Notes: generated by a model not told the origin, from the sequence alone. Shown: positions 1 to 6,386, counted from the stretch's first letter. The stretch: 12,202 bases of DNA from JBKJVQ01 sp046717125 (GCA_046717125.1 JBKJVQ010000233.1:1-12202); one strand, 5' to 3'. Translations and numbers: made by a program.

Positions 1-198
1 CGCCGGTGATCCCTGGCCGCATCAATCGGCGCCGGCCGATCCAATATGACCGCCGCCGCTATCGCGACCGATGGCGCATCGAGGCCGCGTTCTGCCGGTT
101 GAAGGACTTCCGCCGGATCGCCCACCCGCTACGACAAGCTCGCCGCCAACTTCCTCTCAGCCGTTGCGCTCGCCGCTATCGTCGCGTTCTGGGTGTGA
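1..198 (+). pseudogene. IS5-family transposase C-terminal fragment, frameshifted
   Basis: This is the 3' end of a DDE transposase gene of the IS5 (IS427-like) family, cut by the window's left edge. The first frame reads V-I-P-G-R-x-N-R-R-R-P-I-x-Y-D-R-R-R-Y-R-D-R-W-R-I-E, the family's conserved region with its catalytic Glu, followed by the F-x-R-L-K-D-F-R-R-I-A stretch. The reading then has to shift: after R-R-I-A an extra C in the CCC run at 121-123 moves the conserved T-R-Y-D-K-L-A-A-N-F-L ending into another frame, which runs to the TGA at 196-198. An uninterrupted copy would need one base fewer. The single-base insertion makes this a decayed copy unless it is a sequencing error. The upstream half of the element is outside the window. 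Confidence 0.85.
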
Positions 199-211
199 AT
201 GAGTCCCGACC
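1..211 (+). mobile_element. Right part of an IS5-family insertion sequence, boundary approximate
   Basis: The transposase remnant ends at 198, and only 13 bp separate it from the stop codon of the ABC ATPase read from the other strand (212-214). The terminal inverted repeat of the element should therefore lie in 199-214, where the bases are atgagtcccgaccctaa. The left end is not in the window, so neither the inverted repeat nor a target duplication can be confirmed, and the boundary given is an estimate. Confidence 0.5.
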
Positions 212-970
212 CTAAGCGGCAACCGCCTGAAAATTCGCGGGGAATCGCCGCGACAGATCGGACAGGATGGCCTCGACCGCTTCCGGCGTCCGCTCGTCCC
301 GTGGAATTTCGATCGGAATCTCCTCCACGACATAGGTCGGCCGGGGCGCCAGCAGCACCAGCGTATCCGCGAGCTGGATTGCCTCGCGCGGATTATGCGT
401 CACCATCATTGCCGTGGTCGGCCGGGCGGACCAGACCTCGATCAGCAACCGGCGCAGCCGATCGGCCGTCGGTTCGTCCAGCGAGACGAACGGTTCGTCC
501 AGCAGCAACAGGTCGGGACGCGTGGCGAAGGCCCGCGCGATCGAAGCGCGGCGCGCGAGCCCGAGCGACAGTTCGAGCGGAAAGACTTCGAGCTTGTCGG
601 TGATATCAAGCGTCGCCGCCAGTTCCTGCAGTTCCGGCTCCGCGAGCGCGTCGTGGCTGACGAGCTCGATATTCTGCCGCACGGTCCGCCAAGGCAGGAG
701 ACGCGGGTCCTGGAACACGAAGCCGATGCGCGCATGGGGAGGCAAATCGATCCGCCCACGGAATTCCTTGTCGAGGCCGCCGATGATCCTGAGCAGCGTG
801 GTCTTGCCGCAGCCAGACGGGCCCATCAGCCCAGTCAGGCTGTACGGCGTAACATCAAGGTTGAAACCGCGCACTGCGGGCGTCAGCGTGCCGCCCGCGC
901 CGACATGCACCTTCTCATCAACGCGGATGTTAAACGGGGCGGTTACGCCAGCGTGTCGTGTGTCGTTCAA
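212..970 (-). CDS. NitT/TauT-type ABC transporter ATP-binding protein
   Basis: ATPase subunit of an importer resembling the nitrate/sulfonate/taurine (SsuB/TauB) group; it would sit on the inner face of the membrane and power uptake. In the 252 residues the Walker A is G-P-S-G-C-G-K-T-T at 50-58, the Q-loop Gln is 87, Walker B is L-L-L-L-D-E-P around 154-160 and the H-loop His is 192. The signature motif is unusual: L-S-L-G-L at 134-138 in place of L-S-G-G-Q/M. The start used is TTG at 970, giving a 41-nt overlap with the permease end; a slightly later start is possible, as the conserved part begins near residue 30. The stop lies right beside the IS remnant, so the natural 3' end could have been altered. 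Last gene of the binding protein-permease-ATPase operon. The substrate cannot be deduced. Confidence 0.9.
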   Translation of the reverse strand: MNDTRHAGVTAPFNIRVDEKVHVGAGGTLTPAVRGFNLDVTPYSLTGLMGPSGCGKTTLLRIIGGLDKEFRGRIDLPPHARIGFVFQDPRLLPWRTVRQNIELVSHDALAEPELQELAATLDITDKLEVFPLELSLGLARRASIARAFATRPDLLLLDEPFVSLDEPTADRLRRLLIEVWSARPTTAMMVTHNPREAIQLADTLVLLAPRPTYVVEEIPIEIPRDERTPEAVEAILSDLSRRFPANFQAVAA

Positions 971-1730
971 TGGGTTGCACCAGGAGGAGTTCGACGGCGA
1001 GCATGACGATGATGAACGCGAGCGTGTAGCCGAGAATGGCGGTCACGTCGAAAAGCTGAAAATTGATGTGGAGCTGGAAGCCGACGCCGTTCGAGCGTCC
1101 GAGCAGTTCGACGACCAGCACGATCTTCCAGATCAACGCGATGCCGGAGCGGGTCGCGGCGGCGAAATAGGGCTGGAGCTGCGGCAGCACGACATGGCGC
1201 AGCTTCTCCCAGCCCGTCATGCGGTATGCCCGCGCCATCTCGTCGAGGCCGGGATCGAGCGCCCGCGCGCCCTCTCGTATCGTCACCACGACGTTGGGGA
1301 TCTTGTTGATCGCCACGGCGGCGATTGCGGCGACTTCGGTCAGCCCGATCCAGATATAGGCAAGGATGATGACGACCAGCGCCGGGATGTTGAGGAAGAA
1401 GATCAGCCACGGATCGCCGATGCGGTTCGTCAGCGCCGACTGCCCCATGGCTAGGCCGATGATCGTGCCGATCGCCATGGCGATGACGAAGGACGCGATC
1501 ACGCGCCACAGCGTCATGCCCAGATGGAACAGCATGTCGCCATTCAACGACTGTTCGACGATGTAGCGGACGACGGCAAGCGGACCGGGCAACTCGCGGC
1601 TCTGCACGATTTCTGCCGCCACCGCCCAAACAACGATAATTGCGCCAACCGAGGCAATGGAAATAGCGCTGCGGCGCGCGCGGCTGGGCCGCGTGACATA
1701 ATTCTCTGTGCTGGTCTCGGCTACCGTCAC
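930..1730 (-). CDS. NitT/TauT-type ABC transporter permease
   Basis: Inner-membrane subunit of the importer, of the SsuC/TauC type (binding-protein-dependent transport inner membrane component). At 266 residues it has the family's usual length. Hydrophobic segments fall near 23-42, 74-97, 108-130, 132-150, 195-212 and 230-252. The cytoplasmic EAA coupling loop is clear at about 153-185 (E-G-A-R-A-L-D-P-G-L-D-E-M-A-R-A-Y, later the conserved L-P-Q-L-x-P). The GTG start at 1728-1730 overlaps the TGA of the binding-protein gene as GTGA, which implies translational coupling, and the 3' end overlaps the ATPase start. The gene is part of a three-gene operon read from the binding-protein side. Which solute passes is not visible in the sequence. 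Confidence 0.92.
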   Translation of the reverse strand: MTVAETSTENYVTRPSRARRSAISIASVGAIIVVWAVAAEIVQSRELPGPLAVVRYIVEQSLNGDMLFHLGMTLWRVIASFVIAMAIGTIIGLAMGQSALTNRIGDPWLIFFLNIPALVVIILAYIWIGLTEVAAIAAVAINKIPNVVVTIREGARALDPGLDEMARAYRMTGWEKLRHVVLPQLQPYFAAATRSGIALIWKIVLVVELLGRSNGVGFQLHINFQLFDVTAILGYTLAFIIVMLAVELLLVQPIERHTTRWRNRPV

Positions 1731-2710
1731 TCCGCGCCGCCGCTTGCCCAGAAGGTGCCGGGGGCGAGCTTGTCAGCGCCGCCCACGAGTTTCTCGCCGC
1801 CGAGCTTCAGCAGGATTGCATGGATCGTTTCGGCGTCCTTCGCATCGGCCGCGGCCGAGCGCTCAGGAACGCCCTCCCGGTAGCGCCGCTTCAGCGCCTG
1901 GAACGTCGCATCGTCTTCCGCGCGCATCAGTGGACGGATGCGCTTCCACTCCCCCTCGTCACTCGCGAGGATCTTGTTGGCCTCGTTCGCCGCCGCGATG
2001 AAGCCCTTGACTGCCTTGGGGTTGTCCTTTGCCCAGGCTTCGCGGAACGCAAATCCGACCATGGACATCTCGCCTTCCGCGCCGAGGCCCGTCGCAACTT
2101 CTTCCATTCCGGCAAGCTGCTTGAAGCCGGCCGCTTCCAGCCGGGCCGCATAGGGCCAGAAGACGAGCGCGGCATCGACCTCCTTCGACTTCGCCTTTTC
2201 GGTCAGGAGGGGCGACGCGCCGAAGACGGGCGTCGTCTCGGTGCGCAGATCAAATTCCGCGTTTTGCAGCACATAGGCCGTCAGCAGCAACCAGCTCTTG
2301 TCGAGCGGGCCGCCCGCAACAGCCAGCGATTTGCCCTTCAAATCCTTGAGCGACTTGATAGGGGAATCTTCCGGGATCATCACCGCGCCAAGCGCCGTCG
2401 TGAACGGGACGAACACATAGTCCGAACCTTGCGCGCGCTCACGCGACACCCACAGCCAGTCTGTTGTTATGATGTCGGACGATCCGCTCTGCAGCGCGAT
2501 CTTGGTCGCGTCGGTGGCGGCGAGCGTTGTCTCCTCGATCGCTATGCCGTTCTTTTCGTCCAGCTTGTGATGCTTGATGACATCGATCAGCCATTGCACC
2601 GTGCCCGAATCGACCGAGCCCAGCCGCACCGTCTCGGCCGCGAAAGCGCTGGGAATGGGCGCAAGCGCGAGCGCCGCGAGCATGAACAGGGCAACCCAGC
2701 GCTTCAGCAT
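1727..2710 (-). CDS. ABC transporter periplasmic substrate-binding protein (SsuA/THI5-like)
   Basis: Secreted binding protein that would capture a small solute in the periplasm and deliver it to the adjacent permease. The start chosen is the ATG at 2708-2710: it has an AGGAAGGA ribosome site about 6 nt upstream and begins a classic signal peptide (M-L-K-R-W, a hydrophobic core, then A-F-A before A-E-T). A longer reading from 2767 adds 19 residues that would bury the signal peptide. The 327-residue protein has the two-lobe NMT1/THI5-like fold of nitrate, sulfonate and thiamine-precursor binding proteins: V-R-L-G-S near the mature N-terminus, L-K-D-L-K-G-K-S-L-A-V mid-protein and V-D-A-A-L-V-F-W-P-Y later. 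First gene of the operon. The substrate is unknown: the family spans sulfonates, nitrate, pyrimidines and aromatic acids. Confidence 0.9.
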   Translation of the reverse strand: MLKRWVALFMLAALALAPIPSAFAAETVRLGSVDSGTVQWLIDVIKHHKLDEKNGIAIEETTLAATDATKIALQSGSSDIITTDWLWVSRERAQGSDYVFVPFTTALGAVMIPEDSPIKSLKDLKGKSLAVAGGPLDKSWLLLTAYVLQNAEFDLRTETTPVFGASPLLTEKAKSKEVDAALVFWPYAARLEAAGFKQLAGMEEVATGLGAEGEMSMVGFAFREAWAKDNPKAVKGFIAAANEANKILASDEGEWKRIRPLMRAEDDATFQALKRRYREGVPERSAAADAKDAETIHAILLKLGGEKLVGGADKLAPGTFWASGGAE

Positions 2711-2756
2711 CCGAAATCCTTCCTGCGTCCGGCATGTCGCACCGCGAGTTGTGTAA

Positions 2757-2773
2757 TGCGGGGACATTGCCAG
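2757..2773 (-). promoter_or_regulatory. Candidate sigma-54-like promoter of the ABC importer operon
   Basis: Read on the minus strand, the bases are CTGGCAATGTCCCCGCA. The -24 part TGGCA is perfect and the invariant GG and GC dinucleotides are 10 nt apart, as in sigma-54 promoters, but the -12 part is CCGCA rather than TTGCA. A start about 12 nt downstream would leave a leader of some 35 nt before the ATG at 2710. No activator site was identified. No convincing sigma-70 promoter was seen in this gap, but the match could be chance. Confidence 0.3.
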
Positions 2774-2774
2774 T

Positions 2775-2787
2775 GACTTGATAAGTC
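2775..2787. repeat. Short inverted repeat upstream of the importer operon
   Basis: GACTT-gat-AAGTC, arms of 5 nt around 3 nt. It begins 2 bp upstream of the sigma-54-like site, where an operator could sit. It is short enough to occur by chance. Confidence 0.3.
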
Positions 2788-2851
2788 GACTCCAAACGAA
2801 AACGATCCCGAATCCGGCTCGCGTCGATTTACGCGGTGCGGCAGGGGATCG

Positions 2852-2865
2852 CGTCAGGTCTGACG
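2852..2865. repeat. 14-bp inverted repeat CGTCAG-GT-CTGACG
   Basis: Perfect 6-nt arms (2852-2857 and 2860-2865) around a 2-nt centre, in the 211-bp space between the importer operon and the DUF779 gene. Size and spacing suit the operator of a dimeric repressor such as a GntR-type protein, but no matching regulator gene is in the window. The rest of 2711-2921 shows no gene and no clear terminator after the DUF779 stop. Confidence 0.4.
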
Positions 2866-2921
2866 TCGGCTACCGGATTATTCTAGCCATAAGGCGCGGC
2901 CGCACAACACAACCGCAGCGC

Positions 2922-3299
2922 TCAGGCCCCATAAATCAGCGGAATCCCGTCGAGTTCGTTCACTTCTTCGTCGGAAAACACCCGGCCGCGCGTAAGGAAC
3001 CGTATGCCCTCCGGCGCCTCAAGCGAGAATCCGCCGCCGCGTCCCGGAACCACATCGACGATGATCTGGGTGTGCTTCCAGACATCGTATTGTTGCGCGC
3101 CGATATAAAACTCGGCGCCGGCAATTTCGCCCAGCTTCACGTCGGTCCTGCCGACACGGAACTCGCCCTTGGGGTAGCACATGGGGCTTGAGCCATCGCA
3201 GCAGCCGCCGGACTGGTGAAACATCAGCGGCCCGTGCATCGACTCGAGTTTCTCGACCCATTCTTCGGCTTGAGGCGTAGCCACAACACGATCGACCAT
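2922..3299 (-). CDS. DUF779 domain-containing protein
   Basis: Small protein of the DUF779 family, whose biochemical role is not established. Members are often encoded beside NAD-dependent aldehyde dehydrogenases, including those of alcohol oxidation pathways. The ATG at 3297-3299 is preceded by GAAGAAG and gives 125 residues, the usual family length; a reading from 3392 adds 31 basic residues unlike the family. Characteristic features are H-Q-S-G-G-C-C-D-G-S at 28-37 followed by P-M-C-Y (Cys 41), then W-K-H-T-Q at 74-78 and G-F-S-L-E-A-P-E-G-x-R-F at 90-101. The Cys/His-rich start could bind a metal; that is inference. No signal peptide, so cytoplasmic. No aldehyde dehydrogenase is adjacent. 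It lies 106 nt downstream of the response regulator on the same strand and may have its own promoter. Confidence 0.88.
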   Translation of the reverse strand: MVDRVVATPQAEEWVEKLESMHGPLMFHQSGGCCDGSSPMCYPKGEFRVGRTDVKLGEIAGAEFYIGAQQYDVWKHTQIIVDVVPGRGGGFSLEAPEGIRFLTRGRVFSDEEVNELDGIPLIYGA

Positions 3300-3332
3300 C
3301 GCTTCTTCTTTCCATTGGGGAATGGCGCCGTG

Positions 3333-3363
3333 TTTATATCGTCTTCCCGTTCTGCCACTGCAA
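3333..3363 (-). promoter_or_regulatory. Possible sigma-70-type promoter of the DUF779 gene
   Basis: On the minus strand TTGCAG (3363-3358) precedes TATAAA (3338-3333) by 19 nt; GATATA gives a 17-nt spacer instead. The site lies in the 106-nt gap between the response-regulator stop and the DUF779 start, some 34 nt upstream of the ATG. The spacer is not ideal, so the call is tentative. Confidence 0.35.
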
Positions 3364-3405
3364 GCCGTTCGCTTGCGCCGCCCGCGCTGCACTCAGCTGG
3401 CGCGC

Positions 3406-4083
3406 CTACTCCTTCGCCCGCATCCGGTAGCCGTGTCCGCGAACCGTCTCGATCAGCGCCTCGCGGCTCTCTCCATCGACCTTGCGTCTCAGCCGCGCGA
3501 TATAAACGTCGACGACATTCGTGAGCGGATCTTCCGTATAGCCCCAGATCTGGTTGAGGATGCGAGTGCGGGAAAACACGCGTCCCGGCGAACTCATCAT
3601 CAGTTCGAGGATCGCGAGCTCCTTGGCGGTGAGATTGATGAGTTCGCCGTCGCGATGCACGGTCATGCAGTCGCGATCGAGCGTCAGATCCTCGACTGTC
3701 AGGACGTTGTTGCTCGGCGCGAAATTGGAGGCGCGCCGCACCAGCGCTTCCATGCGCGCAAGCAGCTCATCGAAATCGAATGGCTTGGCGAGATAGTCGT
3801 CCGCGCCGATGCGCAGTCCCTTCACGCGGTCGTCGGCCGTATCCATCGCGGTGAGCATCAGGATCGGCGTCAGGACGCTGGCCGCGCGCAAGCGGCGGCA
3901 AACCTCGAAACCATGCAGATCGGGCAGCATCAGATCGAGAATGATCACATCGAAGTCGCCCGAGGCGAGGTCGAGCCCCTCACCCCCGGTGGCGGCGCGG
4001 CTCACGCCGTGATTCTCCGCGCGCAAGCCCCGCTCGATAAAGTCGGCGACGCGCGGCTCGTCCTCGATCAGAAGAACGTTCAT
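3406..4083 (-). CDS. OmpR-family response regulator
   Basis: DNA-binding half of a two-component system. In the 225 residues the receiver domain is 1-115, with the acidic pair E7-D8, phospho-acceptor Asp 50 (I-I-L-D-L-M-L-P), Thr 78 and Lys 100 (K-P-F). The C-terminal winged helix is about 125-222 and ends in the typical V-D-V-Y-I-A-R-L-R-R-K-V and R-G-x-G-Y-R-M. It resembles the CusR/CopR/CzcR metal-response branch, but that resemblance alone does not fix the signal. The ATG overlaps the TGA of the kinase gene (ATGA), so the two are translationally coupled with the kinase first. Likely targets are its own operon and the divergent cupredoxin/outer-membrane genes, since repeated motifs fill the divergent region; this is inference. 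Confidence 0.93.
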   Translation of the reverse strand: MNVLLIEDEPRVADFIERGLRAENHGVSRAATGGEGLDLASGDFDVIILDLMLPDLHGFEVCRRLRAASVLTPILMLTAMDTADDRVKGLRIGADDYLAKPFDFDELLARMEALVRRASNFAPSNNVLTVEDLTLDRDCMTVHRDGELINLTAKELAILELMMSSPGRVFSRTRILNQIWGYTEDPLTNVVDVYIARLRRKVDGESREALIETVRGHGYRMRAKE

Positions 4084-5681
4084 GCCGCCGCGCTGCTTTC
4101 CGCCGCGACCGTCGGCAGCGTGACGGTCACGCTCGTGCCCTCGTCAATCCGGCTGGAGACGTCGATCGATCCGCCATGCGCCTCGACGATCGCCTTGGCC
4201 ATCGGCAGTCCAAGCCCAAGACCCTGGGAATCATGCCGCATGGCGTTGCCGCCGCGCCGGAACCGCTCGAACACTCCTTCCAGCTCATCGGCAGATATGC
4301 CGATGCCCTGGTCGGCGATCTCGACCACGGCCCTGCCGCCCTCGTTGCGCACGCTCAGCGTCACCTGCCCTTTCATGTGCGAGTAGCGCACCGCGTTGTC
4401 GACCAGGATGAGGAACAGCTGCTTTAGGCGCGCGACGTCGCCGATTATGACAAGGGAGGCGTCCGGCCTGCGGAAATCGACCGAAACCTTCCGCTCATGC
4501 GCCATGGCCCGCGCGTCCGCGGAAAGCGACTCCAGCACATCGCCCAGCGAAACCGGCCGCAGTTCGAGCTTCGCATCGCCAGCGCCATGCCGTGCGATGA
4601 ACAGGAGATCGTTCACCAGCACCGCGGTGTGCTTGGACTGATCGACGATACGCCGGATCGAATCCTTGTAATCGGCGACTGGCTTGTCGCGGCCCCGCAG
4701 CGCGATCTCGCCTTCGCCTCTGATGATGGTCAGGGGTGTGCGCAATTCGTGACTGATATCGGCGAAGAAGGCGCGGCGTTCCTGGTCGCCCTTGCGTAGA
4801 GTCTCGTTCGCATGCTGCAGCTCCTCGGTTCGCTCGGCTACCGCCGTTTCGAGCCTTGCCTGCGCCGACTCGATCGTGCGCCGCTGCGCCTCGAGGTCGT
4901 CTGCCATGCGGTTGAAGTTCGATCCGAGATCGGCAAACTCGTCCCGGCCGGAAATGCCGATCCTGTGCGACAGATCGCCCGCCGCGAGCGCCCGTGTTCC
5001 GGCAAGCAGATCGGCCAAAGGGCGGCGGAGCTGCTGCAGCAGCACCCAGGTCAGAACGATCGTGAGGAGCACGGCGAAGCCCGCATGGGCCTGGCTGATC
5101 TGCTCCAGCCGCGCCAGCAGCAGGTCGGCCTGCGCATCTGTCTTGGTGACTTCAGTGAATTCATCTTTGACGGCGGTTTCGATCATGCTGTTCAGCCGCG
5201 CGTCGGTATTCGACCCAAGAAGCGCGCCCAGTGACTTCCAGGCGGCATCGCGCTCGCCCGTGCGGCTCAGTCGCTCAACTTCGGAGAGACTGGCGAGTGT
5301 CGCGCGCACCACGTCGTCAATTTCGTCCAGCCGGACGAGCTCCTTCTCCTCCTCTCTGAATTCCCATGCGGGAACGATGGTAAGTTCGTGCGCGACAGCG
5401 GTGCGGATGTTCCTGATGTCGGTCCGGAGCCTTTCGTCGATACGCAGGCTTCCGAACGGCCGGTCGATGACGCCGGTCAGGAGCGCACGGGTCCACTCCT
5501 TGAACATCCGGTCCGTGTGCCGGGAAAGCTGGAGATAATGTTCAAGCTGCTCGTGCGCGTACCGGGACCGCTGCAGATAGGCGTTCGACCGGTCGACGCC
5601 CCAATAGGCCATAGCCGCAGCGGTGAGCGACATCAGCAGCAGCAGGCCCGAAATAATCAACAGCTTGGTTTGAAATCGCAT
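4080..5681 (-). CDS. Membrane sensor histidine kinase
   Basis: Partner kinase of the response regulator. The start chosen is the ATG at 5679-5681 (GGGAG 7 nt upstream), which begins just before the first membrane helix; a start at 5726 adds 15 residues. In the 533 residues: TM1 about 7-27, a mostly helical periplasmic sensor region 28-198, TM2 about 200-217, HAMP 215-270, a coiled-coil linker 270-303, HisKA with phospho-acceptor His 311 (I-S-H-E-L-R-T-P-L), and HATPase with N box around Asn 429, G1 D-Q-G-I-G-I at 457-462, F box F-E-R-F at 471-474 and G2 G-L-G-L-G-L at 487-492. All catalytic motifs are intact. The sensor region shows no known ligand domain; His 43, 48 and 55 with Met 59 lie close on one helix, which might suit a metal, but that is speculative. 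ATGA overlap with the regulator. Confidence 0.93.
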   Translation of the reverse strand: MRFQTKLLIISGLLLLMSLTAAAMAYWGVDRSNAYLQRSRYAHEQLEHYLQLSRHTDRMFKEWTRALLTGVIDRPFGSLRIDERLRTDIRNIRTAVAHELTIVPAWEFREEEKELVRLDEIDDVVRATLASLSEVERLSRTGERDAAWKSLGALLGSNTDARLNSMIETAVKDEFTEVTKTDAQADLLLARLEQISQAHAGFAVLLTIVLTWVLLQQLRRPLADLLAGTRALAAGDLSHRIGISGRDEFADLGSNFNRMADDLEAQRRTIESAQARLETAVAERTEELQHANETLRKGDQERRAFFADISHELRTPLTIIRGEGEIALRGRDKPVADYKDSIRRIVDQSKHTAVLVNDLLFIARHGAGDAKLELRPVSLGDVLESLSADARAMAHERKVSVDFRRPDASLVIIGDVARLKQLFLILVDNAVRYSHMKGQVTLSVRNEGGRAVVEIADQGIGISADELEGVFERFRRGGNAMRHDSQGLGLGLPMAKAIVEAHGGSIDVSSRIDEGTSVTVTLPTVAAESSAAA

Positions 5682-5716
5682 CTCCGGACTCCCGAAAAAC
5701 ACGTCCGCTGCACGAG

Positions 5717-5740
5717 TTGCGTCCACTTCTTAGGACGCAA
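5717..5740. repeat. Perfect 8-nt inverted repeat in the divergent region
   Basis: TTGCGTCC at 5717-5724 and GGACGCAA at 5733-5740 around 8 nt. It lies 36-59 bp upstream of the kinase start. It could be a dimer operator controlling the kinase or, if transcribed, a leader hairpin. A perfect pairing of this length is unlikely to be chance in a 217-bp gap, though it is not proof of function. Confidence 0.55.
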
Positions 5741-5744
5741 GAAC

Positions 5745-5766
5745 GATCATCTTGATACTGATCATC
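5745..5766. repeat. Direct repeat GATCATC, 15-bp period
   Basis: GATCATC occurs at 5745-5751 and again at 5760-5766, with the candidate -35 element TTGATA between them. The repeat sits just outside the TTTCAT motifs and could be part of the same control site. Confidence 0.35.
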
Positions 5767-5781
5767 ATGTTTTCATGAAAT
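5752..5781 (+). promoter_or_regulatory. Candidate promoter of the cupredoxin-like gene
   Basis: TTGATA (5752-5757, five of six to the -35 consensus) and TGAAAT (5776-5781, four of six to -10) are 18 nt apart on the plus strand. This implies a leader of about 110 nt. The repeated TTTCAT motifs overlap and follow the -10, a position suited to control by a regulator. No experimental support. Confidence 0.35.
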
Positions 5782-5798
5782 TGAAATCTGTCTTTCAT
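5771..5798. promoter_or_regulatory. TTTCAT motif pair, possible response-regulator site
   Basis: A perfect 10-bp palindrome TTTCATGAAA (5771-5780) is followed by a second TTTCAT at 5793-5798. The two copies are 22 bp apart, two helical turns, the sort of spacing used by tandem OmpR-type regulator dimers. The local AT content is well above that of the flanking genes. Binding by the adjacent regulator is inferred from position only. Confidence 0.35.
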
Positions 5799-5898
5799 TT
5801 TCGCGTCATGCCTGAACCATCGCGCGTCGTCCAAGATCGATGGGACATCTGGCGTCGTCGTTGGACGCGGTTTCCCTTGATTCACAAGGACCCTGGCT

Positions 5899-6345
5899 TT
5901 GTCGCACCGTGTGTTTGTGTCTGGTCTGGTTGCGTCGGCGATGCTGTGCCTGCCGATCCCGCTCGCGCATCAGGCAGCGGCGAAAGGGTTTCTCGCGACC
6001 AAACCCGAACAGCTTCCCGATCTCGTTCTCGGCACCGACGACGCAGGCTTCGGCCTCAGTCAAAAGGAATACAAGCTCGAGACCGGCAAATCCTATCAGC
6101 TCAAGATCGTCAGCACGGGCAAGAAGGAATACGCGCTGCGCGGGCCCGAATTTTTCACCTTCATATGGCTGCGCAAAGTCGAGGCGGGCGGCATCGAAAT
6201 CAAGGCGCACACGCTCTACGAACTCGAGTTCGAGAACGAGGGCGAGGTTGAAATTTTCTTCGTTCCAATCAGGCCCGGCGCCTACACGCTTGGGGCAGCG
6301 GGCTTGGAGGACAAAGGCGTCGTCGTCACGTTCAACATCGAGTGA
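5899..6345 (+). CDS. Secreted cupredoxin-fold protein lacking copper ligands
   Basis: The TTG start at 5899-5901 is supported by AAGGA 8 nt upstream and begins a signal peptide (hydrophobic 5-22, likely cut near A-A-A at 26-28), so the mature protein of about 120 residues is periplasmic. Residues 58-148 follow a small cupredoxin family: G-K-S-Y-x-L-K-I, then P-E-F-F at 83-86, L-R-K-V-E at 91-95, and F-V-P-I-R-P-G-A-Y at 121-129. In copper-binding relatives a His lies where Tyr 78 is and a Cys-x4-His-x4-Met loop follows the P-G-x-Y turn. Here that loop is shortened and the mature protein has no Cys, no Met and a single His (104). Glu occupies every second position from 108 to 118. Role unknown: structural or binding partner, or binding of a different metal. 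Read divergently from the two-component system. Confidence 0.8.
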   Translation: MSHRVFVSGLVASAMLCLPIPLAHQAAAKGFLATKPEQLPDLVLGTDDAGFGLSQKEYKLETGKSYQLKIVSTGKKEYALRGPEFFTFIWLRKVEAGGIEIKAHTLYELEFENEGEVEIFFVPIRPGAYTLGAAGLEDKGVVVTFNIE

Positions 6346-6361
6346 CGCCGGAAAAGCTGCC

Positions 6362-6386
6362 GGCCGTGTTGTTGAGGCGCACGGCC
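6362..6386. repeat. Hairpin after the cupredoxin-like gene
   Basis: GGCCGTG (6362-6368) and CACGGCC (6380-6386) form a 7-bp perfect stem with an 11-nt loop, 16 nt past the stop codon. No T-run follows, so it is not a standard intrinsic terminator. It may mark an mRNA 3' end or be a processing signal. Confidence 0.35.

Noticed and set aside
414..1454. Long plus-strand open frames opposite the importer ATPase and permease
   Set aside because: Low-complexity Ser/Arg/Asp-rich translations with no family motif, opposite well supported genes; typical of antisense frames in GC-rich DNA.
1820..2776. 318-codon plus-strand frame opposite the substrate-binding protein
   Set aside because: Arg/Leu-rich translation without motifs, fully antisense to a gene with a signal peptide and family features.
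3300..3392. Extended N-terminus for the DUF779 protein
   Set aside because: The extra 31 residues are basic, unlike the family, and the inner ATG has a good ribosome site.
3322..4386. 354-codon plus-strand frame opposite the response regulator and the kinase end
   Set aside because: It spans two real genes on the other strand and shows no domain; a shadow frame.
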